A stretch of DNA of 8,135 nucleotides from Crocinitomicaceae bacterium (GTDB taxonomy: Bacteria > Bacteroidota > Bacteroidia > Flavobacteriales_D > Crocinitomicaceae). The stretch lies in assembly GCA_013215515.1 (NCBI GenBank), contig JABSPC010000499.1, positions 1-8,135 on the forward strand. The letters are read 5' to 3'. The position numbers and the translations under genes were made by a program. Of this stretch, positions 1-6,160 are shown one piece after another (the first letter of the stretch is position 1; the number at the start of each line of letters is the position of its first letter). The notes beneath the pieces were generated by a model. That model saw only the letters and a list, made by a program, of their open reading frames with translations. It made no database searches and was not told where the DNA came from.

Positions 1-345
1 GATGAGTTTGATCGAATTCAAGAAGTAACATTGAATCACGTTTCGCAAGGAACAGACCTCATCATTTTTACGGGGGGTACAGGTCTTTCAAAACGAGACG
101 TTACGCCGGATGCATTAGCACCACTTTTGGATCGTGAAATTCCCGGTATAGCAGAAGCGATTCGAAGTTATGGACAGGAACGCACTCCATTTTCAATGTT
201 ATCTCGAAGTATCGTTGGAACGAAAGAACAAAGTTTAATTATGGCATTGCCGGGATCGACAAAAGGAGCTTCTGAGTCGATGGACGCTGTCTTCCCAGCC
301 CTACTTCATTTATTTCAAATTTTTAAAGGTGCACGCCACGATTAA
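1..345 (+). CDS. moaCB: C-terminal part of MoaB/MogA-type molybdopterin protein, probably a MoaC/MoaB fusion (5' end outside window)
   Basis: The reading frame is open from base 1, so the gene begins upstream; the TTG at 31 is only an internal codon. About 114 residues are visible. They carry the molybdopterin-binding signature TGGTG followed by S-x-R-D-V-T-P-D-A, and further on LPGSTKGA, both typical of the MoaB/MogA/MoeA fold that binds molybdopterin and adenylylates it or positions it for metal insertion. The ending (PALLHLF...GARHD) resembles the bifunctional MoaC/MoaB proteins common in Bacteroidota, where an N-terminal MoaC domain makes cyclic pyranopterin monophosphate; that domain would lie upstream and is not seen, so a stand-alone MoaB is possible. 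The stop codon TAA overlaps the next ATG by one base (TAATG), which implies translational coupling with moaA in one molybdenum-cofactor operon. Confidence 0.85.
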   Translation, partial: DEFDRIQEVTLNHVSQGTDLIIFTGGTGLSKRDVTPDALAPLLDREIPGIAEAIRSYGQERTPFSMLSRSIVGTKEQSLIMALPGSTKGASESMDAVFPALLHLFQIFKGARHD

Positions 346-1346
346 TGAGTGAAACTTCAAAACATATCTACGATAAATTCGGTCGAAAGCACGATTACTT
401 GCGCATTTCTTTAACGGAACGCTGTAATCTCCGCTGCTTCTATTGCATGCCCGAAGAAGGTGTTCAATTGCGTGACAAAGCAGAATTCATGACCGCCGAA
501 GAGTTGATTTCCATCGCAAAAACATTTGTGGATTTGGGCGTCAAAAAAATACGCTTGACAGGTGGCGAGCCTTTGATAAAAAAGGCCGCTGAATTCATTA
601 TTCGTGAATTAGGGAAACTCCCCGTTGAACTTTCTATAACAACGAATGCAGTAATTGTAGACCGATTTATTGATGTCTTCAAAGAGGCTGGAATTAAAGC
701 TGTGAATGTCAGTTTGGATTCACTTGAAGCGGACAGCTTTAACGCGATATCGAGAAGGAATTATTTTCAAGAAATCAAGAATAATATTCAATTGCTAATC
801 GATAATGATTTCAAAGTCAAAATAAACGTTGTTGTGATTCGAGATGTAAACAATCATGAGATCAATGATTTTGTCCGCTGGTCGAAAAACGAAAATGTGC
901 ACATTCGGTTTATTGAATTCATGCCTTTCGATGGAAACAGTTGGAAGTCGGAAAAAACGATTTCATTTAAAGAGATTTTAGATCAAGTTGATTCGGAATT
1001 TGGCGTTGATGGCTATACAAAACTAGAAGGCGAACCAAACGACACGTCTCGAAATTTCGCCTTAAACGACGGCGTTGGAACCTTTGGAATTATCAGTTCT
1101 GTGACCAATCCATTTTGTGATTCATGCAATCGAATTCGCCTTACCGCTGATGGGAAAATCAAAAGTTGTTTGTTTTCTGTTGATGAATCTGATCTACTTT
1201 CCTTGCACCGAAATGGTGAGGACATCGAGCCTATTATTCGCAAGGCATTCATGCTAAAGCACAAAGAACGTGGTGGTCTTGCAGCTTTCAGCGATGAGGC
1301 CGTTGCTGGGCATAAGAATCGGAATATGACTTCGATAGGGGGTTAG
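345..1346 (+). CDS. moaA: GTP 3',8-cyclase MoaA (radical SAM, molybdenum cofactor step 1)
   Basis: Cytosolic radical-SAM enzyme that, with MoaC, converts GTP into cyclic pyranopterin monophosphate. At 333 residues it has the usual family length. The N-terminal radical-SAM cluster motif CxxxCxxC is intact at Cys27, Cys31 and Cys34, followed by the SAM-binding LTGGEP at 71-76. The second, substrate-binding 4Fe-4S cluster is also complete: Cys258, Cys261 and Cys275, with the arginines of CNRIRL (263, 265) between them. The protein ends in the conserved double glycine (NMTSIGG) required for activity in characterised MoaA proteins. The ATG overlaps the upstream stop in TAATG, so it is read as the next gene of the same operon. 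The start fits the family because the first cluster falls at its normal distance from it. Nothing looks damaged. Confidence 0.97.
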   Translation: MSETSKHIYDKFGRKHDYLRISLTERCNLRCFYCMPEEGVQLRDKAEFMTAEELISIAKTFVDLGVKKIRLTGGEPLIKKAAEFIIRELGKLPVELSITTNAVIVDRFIDVFKEAGIKAVNVSLDSLEADSFNAISRRNYFQEIKNNIQLLIDNDFKVKINVVVIRDVNNHEINDFVRWSKNENVHIRFIEFMPFDGNSWKSEKTISFKEILDQVDSEFGVDGYTKLEGEPNDTSRNFALNDGVGTFGIISSVTNPFCDSCNRIRLTADGKIKSCLFSVDESDLLSLHRNGEDIEPIIRKAFMLKHKERGGLAAFSDEAVAGHKNRNMTSIGG

Positions 1347-1512
1347 CGCTATGCGCTTGGATCGTCCTTTGAACTTGTGGATCAGTCGCAAGCTCCTTTT
1401 TAGATCGCTACGCTTTTAGATTTGTTTGAGATTATACGAATTCATTGAAACTAAAACGAATCCAAGAGGAAGCTTGCGACCGATCTAATAATCCAAAAGC
1501 GCAGCGATTTAA
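1343..1512. repeat. Interleaved imperfect inverted repeats between moaA and the M23 gene; possible bidirectional terminator
   Basis: The gap between two convergent genes is almost filled by related segments. Segment A (1380-1400, GATCAGTCGCAAGCT core) is matched by its reverse complement at 1464-1484 with one substitution in the first 15 bases. Segment B (1402-1422, ATCGCTACGCTTTTAGATT core) is matched by its reverse complement at 1489-1510 with three mismatches in about 21. A more degenerate copy of B begins at the moaA stop codon (about 1346-1363). The order is B-like, A, B, then A' and B' inverted, so B' could pair with either B copy in mutually exclusive folds. The position suits transcription termination for both genes, but no clean GC stem with a T run is seen. 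The divergence pattern also suits a REP-like or non-autonomous dispersed element. The repeats are visible; the role is inferred. Confidence 0.7.
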
Positions 1513-1525
1513 CAACTAAAAAAAA

Positions 1526-2116
1526 TCACCTATGATTTTTAATAAATTCGGTTGGATCCAAAAAGCCTTCATTGTTTTCATCATATCCATAGCCGAGTGG
1601 CATATCAGCGTCGTCTCGAATTTCTAAATGCAGATGCGCGGGATAAATTCCGTGGGCCGTCCCTATTGTTCCAATTTGGTCTCCTATTTCCACCCATGTC
1701 TTCTCTTTGACCATCACAGTATCGCAATGGGCGTACAAGGATTCTAGGGTTGATCCATTGGGCAAATAATGTGTAATTCGAATTACGTTTCCCCATCCTC
1801 CTCTGTAATCAACTGCGGTATTTACATACCCGTTCGCAATTGCGTAAACAGGATCGCCGAGGTCGCTATTACCACCCTTGAGTCCATTCCAGTCATCTCC
1901 TAAATGATTGTTTCTTCCAAATTTCTGGGCATTGTAATATCCTTTTCCGTCTGGTGGACCTATCGGGAAATTGAACTTGTCAGCTTGTAACGGAACTGGA
2001 ATATTTAGCTCTGCGACTATTCCTTCATTTAATTTATCAGGAAATTGTAAACGGGTGAAAGATTGATTTTCACAGCCAATTAAAAGGATTGTTAAGAGGA
2101 TCAATAACTTGTTCAT
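1526..2116 (-). CDS. M23 family (LytM-type) metallopeptidase, predicted lipoprotein
   Basis: Predicted zinc endopeptidase or peptidoglycan-binding lipoprotein of the LytM fold. The ATG at 2116 is preferred over the in-frame upstream codon at 2164. From 2116 the protein opens directly with a lipoprotein signal, MNKLLILLTILLIGC, whose lipobox LIGC puts the lipidated cysteine at residue 15, whereas the longer form would bury it behind 16 extra residues. A -7-like TACTTTTG also overlaps 2164. Counting from 2116 (196 residues), the M23 ligands are all present: His71 and Asp75 in HLGDD, the catalytic His130 in YAHCD, and His161/His163 in HLH. It therefore looks active, unlike degenerate EnvC/NlpD-type activators. 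It is likely anchored on the outer or inner membrane facing the periplasm. It is transcribed towards moaA and has no same-strand partner nearby. Confidence 0.9.
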   Translation of the reverse strand: MNKLLILLTILLIGCENQSFTRLQFPDKLNEGIVAELNIPVPLQADKFNFPIGPPDGKGYYNAQKFGRNNHLGDDWNGLKGGNSDLGDPVYAIANGYVNTAVDYRGGWGNVIRITHYLPNGSTLESLYAHCDTVMVKEKTWVEIGDQIGTIGTAHGIYPAHLHLEIRDDADMPLGYGYDENNEGFLDPTEFIKNHR

Positions 2117-2161
2117 GTTATTGAAATGCGAGAAATGGAGAAAGTAACAGATGTACAGTTC

Positions 2162-2169
2162 CAAAAGTA
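2162..2169 (-). promoter_or_regulatory. Putative -7 box TACTTTTG for the M23 lipoprotein gene
   Basis: Read on the minus strand, TACTTTTG matches the Bacteroidota -7 consensus TAnnTTTG at all six fixed positions. It lies about 45 bases upstream of the ATG at 2116, leaving a leader of ordinary length. No TTG/TTTG -33 element was found at the expected 17-23 base spacing, so this is half a promoter by eye. AT-rich DNA gives chance matches. Confidence 0.35.
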
Positions 2170-2308
2170 TATTTTAGATACTTGTACTTATTGAAGAATA
2201 AAAAGATTCAAAACTTAGCTCACTCCCATTACAAAAGTGTAAGTTCGTCCCCCTAAACAAACTTGGTCTGATAATTGAAATACCCTGCTCAAATAAAACC
2301 TTAAGCTC

Positions 2309-3201
2309 ATGAAGAGCTTCAAACAAACATTCAAATTCTCTATTGCATTTATATTTATTTCAATGTCGCTAAATGCGCTGACACAGTCGAGCACTGCAGA
2401 CTTATAAGAAGGCATTTGCGAAGAATATCGCCAAACAAAATCATTCTCTCAGGATGTTGTTGATGATATGATCAAGAACCGAAAAAAGGAGCAAGTAAAA
2501 CTCAATGGCAATTCTTCCTTCGTCACTTTTTCGGAAGATGGATCATTTAATATCGCATCTATACAAGATTACGGAGCAGGCAACATTGACGGTACTTTCA
2601 AATTCGATGAAGAGTCTAAAAAGATCACTGTTGTTGTGAGTAAAAAACACCTGTCGAACAAAAAAGTGAAGGTCGGTGGGAAAATGGTCTATAAAGTTCT
2701 TTCACTTGAAAAGAAAATACTTGTTCTTAAGCGTAAAGGCCAAGTGACATATTACTATTTGAGCAAAAACAGATTAAAAAAAGAGCCAACAAAAGACATC
2801 GTTCAAGTTGGAAACAAAGAGTTACAAAAAGGCATTTGGGAAGAATACAGAACAAACAAAAAATTCTCGCAAAGTTTCCTTGATGATATGATCAAAGACA
2901 GAAGGAAGGAACAAACCAAACTCAATGAAAACAGTTCATTTTATACCTTTGTTGATAATGGAATCTTTAATGTCGTATCGATTCAAGATTCACTGCAGGA
3001 AACATTGACGGTACTTTCAAGTACGATGATGAATCCAAAACAATCACCGTTATTGTGACCAAAAAGAACCTATTGAACGAAACTATTGAGGTGGGAGACG
3101 AAATTGTCTACAAAGTTCTTTCCCTCGAAAATGATGTTCTCGTTCTTAAGCAGAAGGGAGAAGTGACGTATTTCTATTTGAGTAAAAACAGGATGAAATA
3201 A
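2309..3201 (+). pseudogene. Broken gene for an exported protein with two tandem lipocalin-like domains
   Basis: An ATG at 2309 starts a classic signal peptide (MKSFKQTFKFSIAFIFISMSLNA). The frame hits TAA at 2405-2407, then continues open in the same phase. What follows is a domain of about 140 codons, repeated 420 bases later: EGICEEYR...DDMIK, FNIASIQD and YYYLSKNRLK in unit 1 align with KGIWEEYR...DDMIK, FNVVSIQD and YFYLSKNRMK in unit 2. The premature TAA sits exactly where unit 2 has CAA (Gln, 2825-2827), a single C-to-T change. Unit 2 loses one base between 2989 and 2995, so its literal frame stops at 3058; restoring the base gives a clean continuation to TAA at 3199-3201. The pattern (G-x-W start, DG-x-F, LVLK) resembles lipocalin-like domains of Bacteroidota; that family call is tentative. 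An ATG at 2468 gives a signal-less fragment, unlikely to be functional. Confidence 0.8.
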
Positions 3202-3222
3202 AAATCCTGAGTTCTTTACAAT

Positions 3223-3600
3223 CTACCCAATATGCTTGTACAATTCTTGACGTCCAGCAGTTAACTCTTTAAGAAGAAACGCATATCGATACCTTGGGTT
3301 CTCTTTTCCGCTTCTAAGAAATGCCTTACATATGCTTTGTAGCTTATTGAAACGAACGCTGTCGTACTTCGTTCTGAATACCGTAGAAAAGGTTTCCAAT
3401 CTGGATTTGGTTTTCTTTACGCTAGCCAAAATTTCAATGGTTAATTCTTCGCTCAATGGATCGTTTTCATTTTTTGGAAGAAGCGATTCAAAAGCAGTGA
3501 TGTCCTCAATCAAATAATTAGCAAAAATCAAGTCTTGCTTGCTATCTTCTTTAAAAACAGTCGTTTTTCTTTTCTTCTTCTTATGTACCGGCTTTCTCAT
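3223..3600 (-). CDS. Hypothetical lysine-rich small protein (125 aa), second gene of a two-gene unit
   Basis: I do not recognise this protein. It starts at ATG 3600, 26 bases after the stop of the NAD(P)-binding protein gene on the same strand, so co-transcription is likely. The N-terminus is strongly basic (KKKKRKTTVFK at about 7-17), followed by a mainly alpha-helical, soluble-looking sequence: an acidic stretch around 40-55 and a Lys/Arg-rich helical region at 60-100 (KKTKSRLETF, RFNKLQSICKAFLR). There is no signal peptide, membrane segment or cysteine pair. The basic tail could bind nucleic acid, and the Arg/Lys-rich helices faintly recall CHAD-type polyphosphate-binding helices, but neither is demonstrated. 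The frame is uninterrupted and codon use is like its neighbour, which supports a real gene. Confidence 0.65.
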   Translation of the reverse strand: MRKPVHKKKKRKTTVFKEDSKQDLIFANYLIEDITAFESLLPKNENDPLSEELTIEILASVKKTKSRLETFSTVFRTKYDSVRFNKLQSICKAFLRSGKENPRYRYAFLLKELTAGRQELYKHIG

Positions 3601-3604
3601 GGTG

Positions 3605-3612
3605 CAAAATTA
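3605..3612 (-). promoter_or_regulatory. Possible -7 box TAATTTTG immediately before the 125-aa gene
   Basis: On the minus strand TAATTTTG matches TAnnTTTG at all fixed positions and ends only four bases before the ATG at 3600. If real, transcription would begin at or next to the start codon, giving a leaderless message. No -33 element at normal spacing was seen, so a chance AT-rich match is quite possible. Confidence 0.25.
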
Positions 3613-3626
3613 GGTATAATTCAATC

Positions 3627-4268
3627 CTAAATCTCGTTTGATTCAACAATTCTAGATGCTTCATCGGAATTCGCCAATTTAACCATTCTATTCGCAATAC
3701 TTTCGGCTCGAACAACTCGGTACTTTTTTAACCGGCCAATGAACAAAGGGCTCAATATTTTAAAAGCTACAATTCCAATTTTTTCTCCAAAGCGCTTTTC
3801 CTGTCTGTTCCCTGAAATAATGCTTGACCGTAGAATATATGTGCGTTCAATTTCTGAATCGAGTACTGCCTGCTCCATTGCTCCTTTGGTTCTGTTGTAG
3901 AAAATTTTACTCTTTGGATCTGCACCTATTGCCGAAACAACTGCCATAACTTTGATTCCATTTTCCTTACATAGTTTGGCGGCTTCAGCTGGAATCCCGA
4001 AATCTATTTTGGTGTAAAGGTCTTGATCTGGAGTTTTCTTCTTTGTTGTTCCAATACAACAATACACTTCATCCGCAGTGAAATCATCTTTTGCTGAATG
4101 CAAATCCAAAACGTCGACAATGAATTCTTTCAGCTTTGGATGCTTTTTACCAACGGACTTTCTAGAAAACAACTTCACACTAGAATAGCGTTCGTCACTC
4201 AGTAAAAATTCCAAGACAAGACTTCCTATAAGTCCCGTTGCACCAAGAATGATTACTGTTTTAGCCAT
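3627..4268 (-). CDS. NAD(P)-binding SDR-like protein of the TIP30/YwnB (HTATIP2-like) type
   Basis: Atypical short-chain dehydrogenase/NAD(P)H-binding protein, cytosolic, with unknown substrate. The ATG at 4268 is chosen over an in-frame TTG at 4274; it gives 213 residues beginning MAKTVIILGATGLIG. Counting from that ATG, the Rossmann dinucleotide loop GATGLIG is at 9-15. The TIP30-like CIGTT follows the third strand. A Ser in VVSAIGAD and the YxxxK pair in YNRTKG form the SDR catalytic arrangement. LRSSIISGNRQEKR corresponds to the LRPG...GxRxE segment of TIP30 relatives. Length and motif order are normal and the gene looks intact. It is the first gene of a pair with the 125-residue protein downstream and is divergent from the secreted DUF3108-like gene. 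Homologues are usually annotated only as NAD-dependent epimerase or oxidoreductase. Confidence 0.88.
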   Translation of the reverse strand: MAKTVIILGATGLIGSLVLEFLLSDERYSSVKLFSRKSVGKKHPKLKEFIVDVLDLHSAKDDFTADEVYCCIGTTKKKTPDQDLYTKIDFGIPAEAAKLCKENGIKVMAVVSAIGADPKSKIFYNRTKGAMEQAVLDSEIERTYILRSSIISGNRQEKRFGEKIGIVAFKILSPLFIGRLKKYRVVRAESIANRMVKLANSDEASRIVESNEI

Positions 4269-4271
4269 GCT

Positions 4272-4279
4272 CAAAGGTA
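4272..4279 (-). promoter_or_regulatory. Possible -7 box TACCTTTG immediately before the NAD(P)-binding protein gene
   Basis: On the minus strand TACCTTTG fits TAnnTTTG at all fixed positions and ends three bases before the ATG at 4268. This would place the transcription start at the initiation codon. No convincing -33 element is present. The same arrangement recurs before the next gene of this unit, at 3605-3612. Confidence 0.25.
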
Positions 4280-4284
4280 GAGGT

Positions 4285-4350
4285 TTACTTTGAGTAAGTT
4301 CGATTTAAATTAGTCGAATTCAAGTATTTACTCTTATTTTACTCGTAAAT
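4285..4350. promoter_or_regulatory. Divergent intergenic region with repeated TTACTC motifs, possible operator
   Basis: Between the divergent genes starting at 4268 (minus) and 4382 (plus) there is a short palindrome, TTACT-ttg-AGTAA (4285-4297). There are also two direct copies of TTTACTC (4327-4333 and 4338-4344) exactly 11 bases apart, about one helical turn. ATTTAC (4326-4331) and GTAAAT (4345-4350) form an inverted pair around them. Such an arrangement could bind a regulator serving either gene, but the motifs are short and the region is AT-rich. Confidence 0.25.
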
Positions 4351-4381
4351 TTAACGACCTAAAAACTAACACTTTACTGAA

Positions 4382-5071
4382 ATTAAAATCTCTTTACTTC
4401 TAATATCTATTCTATTTACTACGCTTGCCTATGCTCAGGCAGACTGCAAACCATACGTTCCGAATACCAAAGGAGATAAGTGGGAAGTCACGAATTACTC
4501 GCCTAAAGAAAAGGTTCCTGGAAAAACGGCTTTCGAATTATTAGTAAAGGAAGAAACAGACAGCACTTCGACGTTTACAATCAAGGCAACATCTTATGAC
4601 GCCAAGGACAAGGAAACATACGTGAACACGTTCAAGGCCAAATGTGAGAATGGGAAGTTCATTTTTGATATGGCAATGAAATTAGACGGTGCAGCAATGC
4701 AAGCCTATAAGGATATGGAAGTCGAGGTTGATGCTACAGAATTCGAAGTACCCCCTACAGACACTTCATATACTGGAGCCTTGAAAGACGGAAAATTGAG
4801 TATCTCAATCTCAACAAGTGGAATGGCCCTCATGACCATGAACATCTTAATTTACGACAGAGAAGTTGAAAAAATTGAAGAATTTACAACTACTGCGGGG
4901 ACGTATAGATGCGTCAAATTGAAGCAAAAAGTTAGAACTAAGGTGATAATGAACATCGAAGGAAGCTCTACAGAATGGTACAGCGAAGGAATTGGAATGG
5001 TACGTTCTGAATCTTATAATGGAAATGGGAAATTAACAGGCTACACCGTATTGACCAAATTTGGAAAGTAA
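4382..5071 (+). CDS. Secreted DUF3108/TapB-like protein with apparent ATT start codon
   Basis: The frame is open from 4370 and contains a textbook signal peptide that lacks an ATG: ATT-AAA-ATC reads (I/M)KISLLLISILFTTLAYAQA with cleavage before DCKPYVP. ATT at 4382 is one base away from ATG, so either the start was mutated or this is a rare ATT start. The only standard start, GTG at 4622, would remove the signal peptide and about a third of the mature domain. From 4382 the product is 229 residues, the usual size for a widespread group of Bacteroidota periplasmic or secreted proteins described as DUF3108- or TapB-like. Shared features include CxxYxPxxKGxxWEV near the mature N-terminus, KCENGKFIFDM, AYKDMEVEVDA, TTAGTYRCVKLK and the ending GMVRSESYNGNGKLTGYTVL. 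Function is unknown. If the start is truly lost, this is a pseudogene. Confidence 0.75.
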   Translation: MKISLLLISILFTTLAYAQADCKPYVPNTKGDKWEVTNYSPKEKVPGKTAFELLVKEETDSTSTFTIKATSYDAKDKETYVNTFKAKCENGKFIFDMAMKLDGAAMQAYKDMEVEVDATEFEVPPTDTSYTGALKDGKLSISISTSGMALMTMNILIYDREVEKIEEFTTTAGTYRCVKLKQKVRTKVIMNIEGSSTEWYSEGIGMVRSESYNGNGKLTGYTVLTKFGK

Positions 5072-5120
5072 GTGGCCCATCGGTTCAAGGTTTCGGCTCT
5101 AGTTTGAACTTTGCCCACTT
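5070..5120 (+). terminator. Imperfect hairpin after the DUF3108-like gene, possible terminator
   Basis: Directly at the stop codon, AAGTGG (5070-5075) pairs with CCACTT (5115-5120) and GTTCAA (5083-5088) pairs with TTGAAC (5104-5109). This forms a two-part stem with an asymmetric internal loop and a 15-base apical loop. No long T run follows, so it is either a weak terminator or a processing/stability structure between two plus-strand genes. Confidence 0.35.
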
Positions 5121-5147
5121 ATATTGGATTTTGTAAATTGTAGTCAA

Positions 5148-6160
5148 ATGATGAAGCATTTACTACTTGTGTCACTTCTGTTTATTGCTTGTCAAGTAAC
5201 GGCTTCGCAATGGACACAACGTTCAAGTTTAGAGGGAACAGGACGGCATCGCGCTTGTGGCGTAGGGCTTGGAAATCGTGGCTATATCGGCTTGGGGCAC
5301 TATAACGGGGTTGGCTTCGAAGTGTATTACAACGATTGGTGGACCTTTGATCCTGCAACGAATTCATGGACACAGAAAGCAATTTACCCTGGGAATAATG
5401 GAAACGGTGAATTGGGATGTCATTGTTGGGCCTATGATAACAAAGTCTATGTTGGCCTCGGAGAAGTTGAGCACGAAGAATTATATCGATTCGACCCGGC
5501 AACGAATAGTTGGGAACAAATGACGAGTGCTCCGCTTGGAATTAATTTTCAGGATACGCAGGAAATGGTATTGGCAGACCGTGCGTATTTCATGAATGTA
5601 TTCACGGCTGAACTTTATAAATATCTTTTTGCATCTGACAATTGGTCTTTGGTAAGTACAATTCCAATTCCTTTGAATTTCACCTATTCCGCATGTACTT
5701 ATGATGATAACTTTTGGGTTAAAGCGGACTATACGATGTACATGTATGAAACGGCAACAGATCTCTGGTACGAAGTTTTTCTGCTGGATTGTTCCCTGGC
5801 GAAGCTTCTAAAGGCTCAGCCGACTTTTTTCTAGATGGTAAGTTCTATATCGTTGGTGGGTACGGAGCAACATTTAGCGATTGTACTTCGGAAGTTTGGC
5901 AATTCGACCCCGTTACTTATCAATGGACGCAATTGGAAGATTTCCTAGGAACGGCAAGACGTTTTACAAAAAGCTTTGTGATTGGCTACCGCGCTTATGT
6001 ATGCACAGGGACAAATGGCACCAATTTCAATGACCTCTGGGAGTTCAATCCAACGGCAGGAATCAATGAAGTTGACGAAATAATTTCTGTTCAAACCTTT
6101 CCAAATCCGGCAACAGAATACATTCAGTTTAGTTCTGAGGACGAAAGTGTTTTTGAGTGA
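5148..6160 (+). pseudogene. Secreted six-blade kelch-repeat protein with truncated T9SS sorting domain, frameshifted
   Basis: The ATG pair at 5148/5151 opens a signal peptide (MMKHLLLVSLLFIACQVTA); an upstream TTG at 5124 would spoil it. Six kelch-type strand ends follow: WWTFDPATNSWTQ, LYRFDPATNSWEQ, LYKYLFASDNWSL, MYMYETATDLWYEV, VWQFDPVTYQWTQ and DLWEFNPTAG, as expected for a six-bladed propeller of extracellular or surface proteins. The frame breaks after YEV: at 5776-5780 there are five Ts, and a sixth would give EVFSAGLFPGEASKGS and join the two halves. As written, the first frame ends at 5834 and the rest lies in another frame. The C-terminus begins a type IX secretion tail (VQTFPNPATEYIQF) but stops after about 10 more residues at 6160, although this domain usually runs to roughly 70. 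The gene is thus damaged twice, by a one-base deletion and by loss of its 3' end. Confidence 0.8.

Noticed and set aside
464..1264. Minus-strand reading frames inside moaA
   Set aside because: They are antisense to a fully conserved moaA and have no coding features of their own.
2116..2164. Longer N-terminus for the M23 peptidase starting at 2164
   Set aside because: It adds 16 residues before a clear lipoprotein signal peptide and overlaps a -7-like TACTTTTG, so the ATG at 2116 is the better start.
2165..2308. A gene or RNA in the gap between the M23 gene and the broken lipocalin-like gene
   Set aside because: The gap holds only AT-rich sequence with the -7-like box for the minus-strand gene; no coding or structured signal is visible.
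2215..2415. Minus-strand reading frame opposite the signal peptide of the broken gene
   Set aside because: It has no recognisable features and is antisense to a clear plus-strand signal peptide.
2468..3058. A 196-residue protein starting at ATG 2468
   Set aside because: It lacks the signal peptide that lies in the same frame upstream of the TAA, and its last residues come from a shifted frame; it is a fragment of the broken gene at 2309-3201.
4622..5071. A shorter gene starting at GTG 4622
   Set aside because: The same frame carries a signal peptide and conserved mature N-terminus upstream to 4382, so GTG 4622 is an internal valine codon.
5776..5790. Programmed -1 ribosomal frameshift in the kelch gene
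   Set aside because: The zero-frame codons GTT TTT do not form a canonical X XXY YYZ heptamer, and no obvious downstream stimulatory structure was seen. A one-base deletion is simpler.
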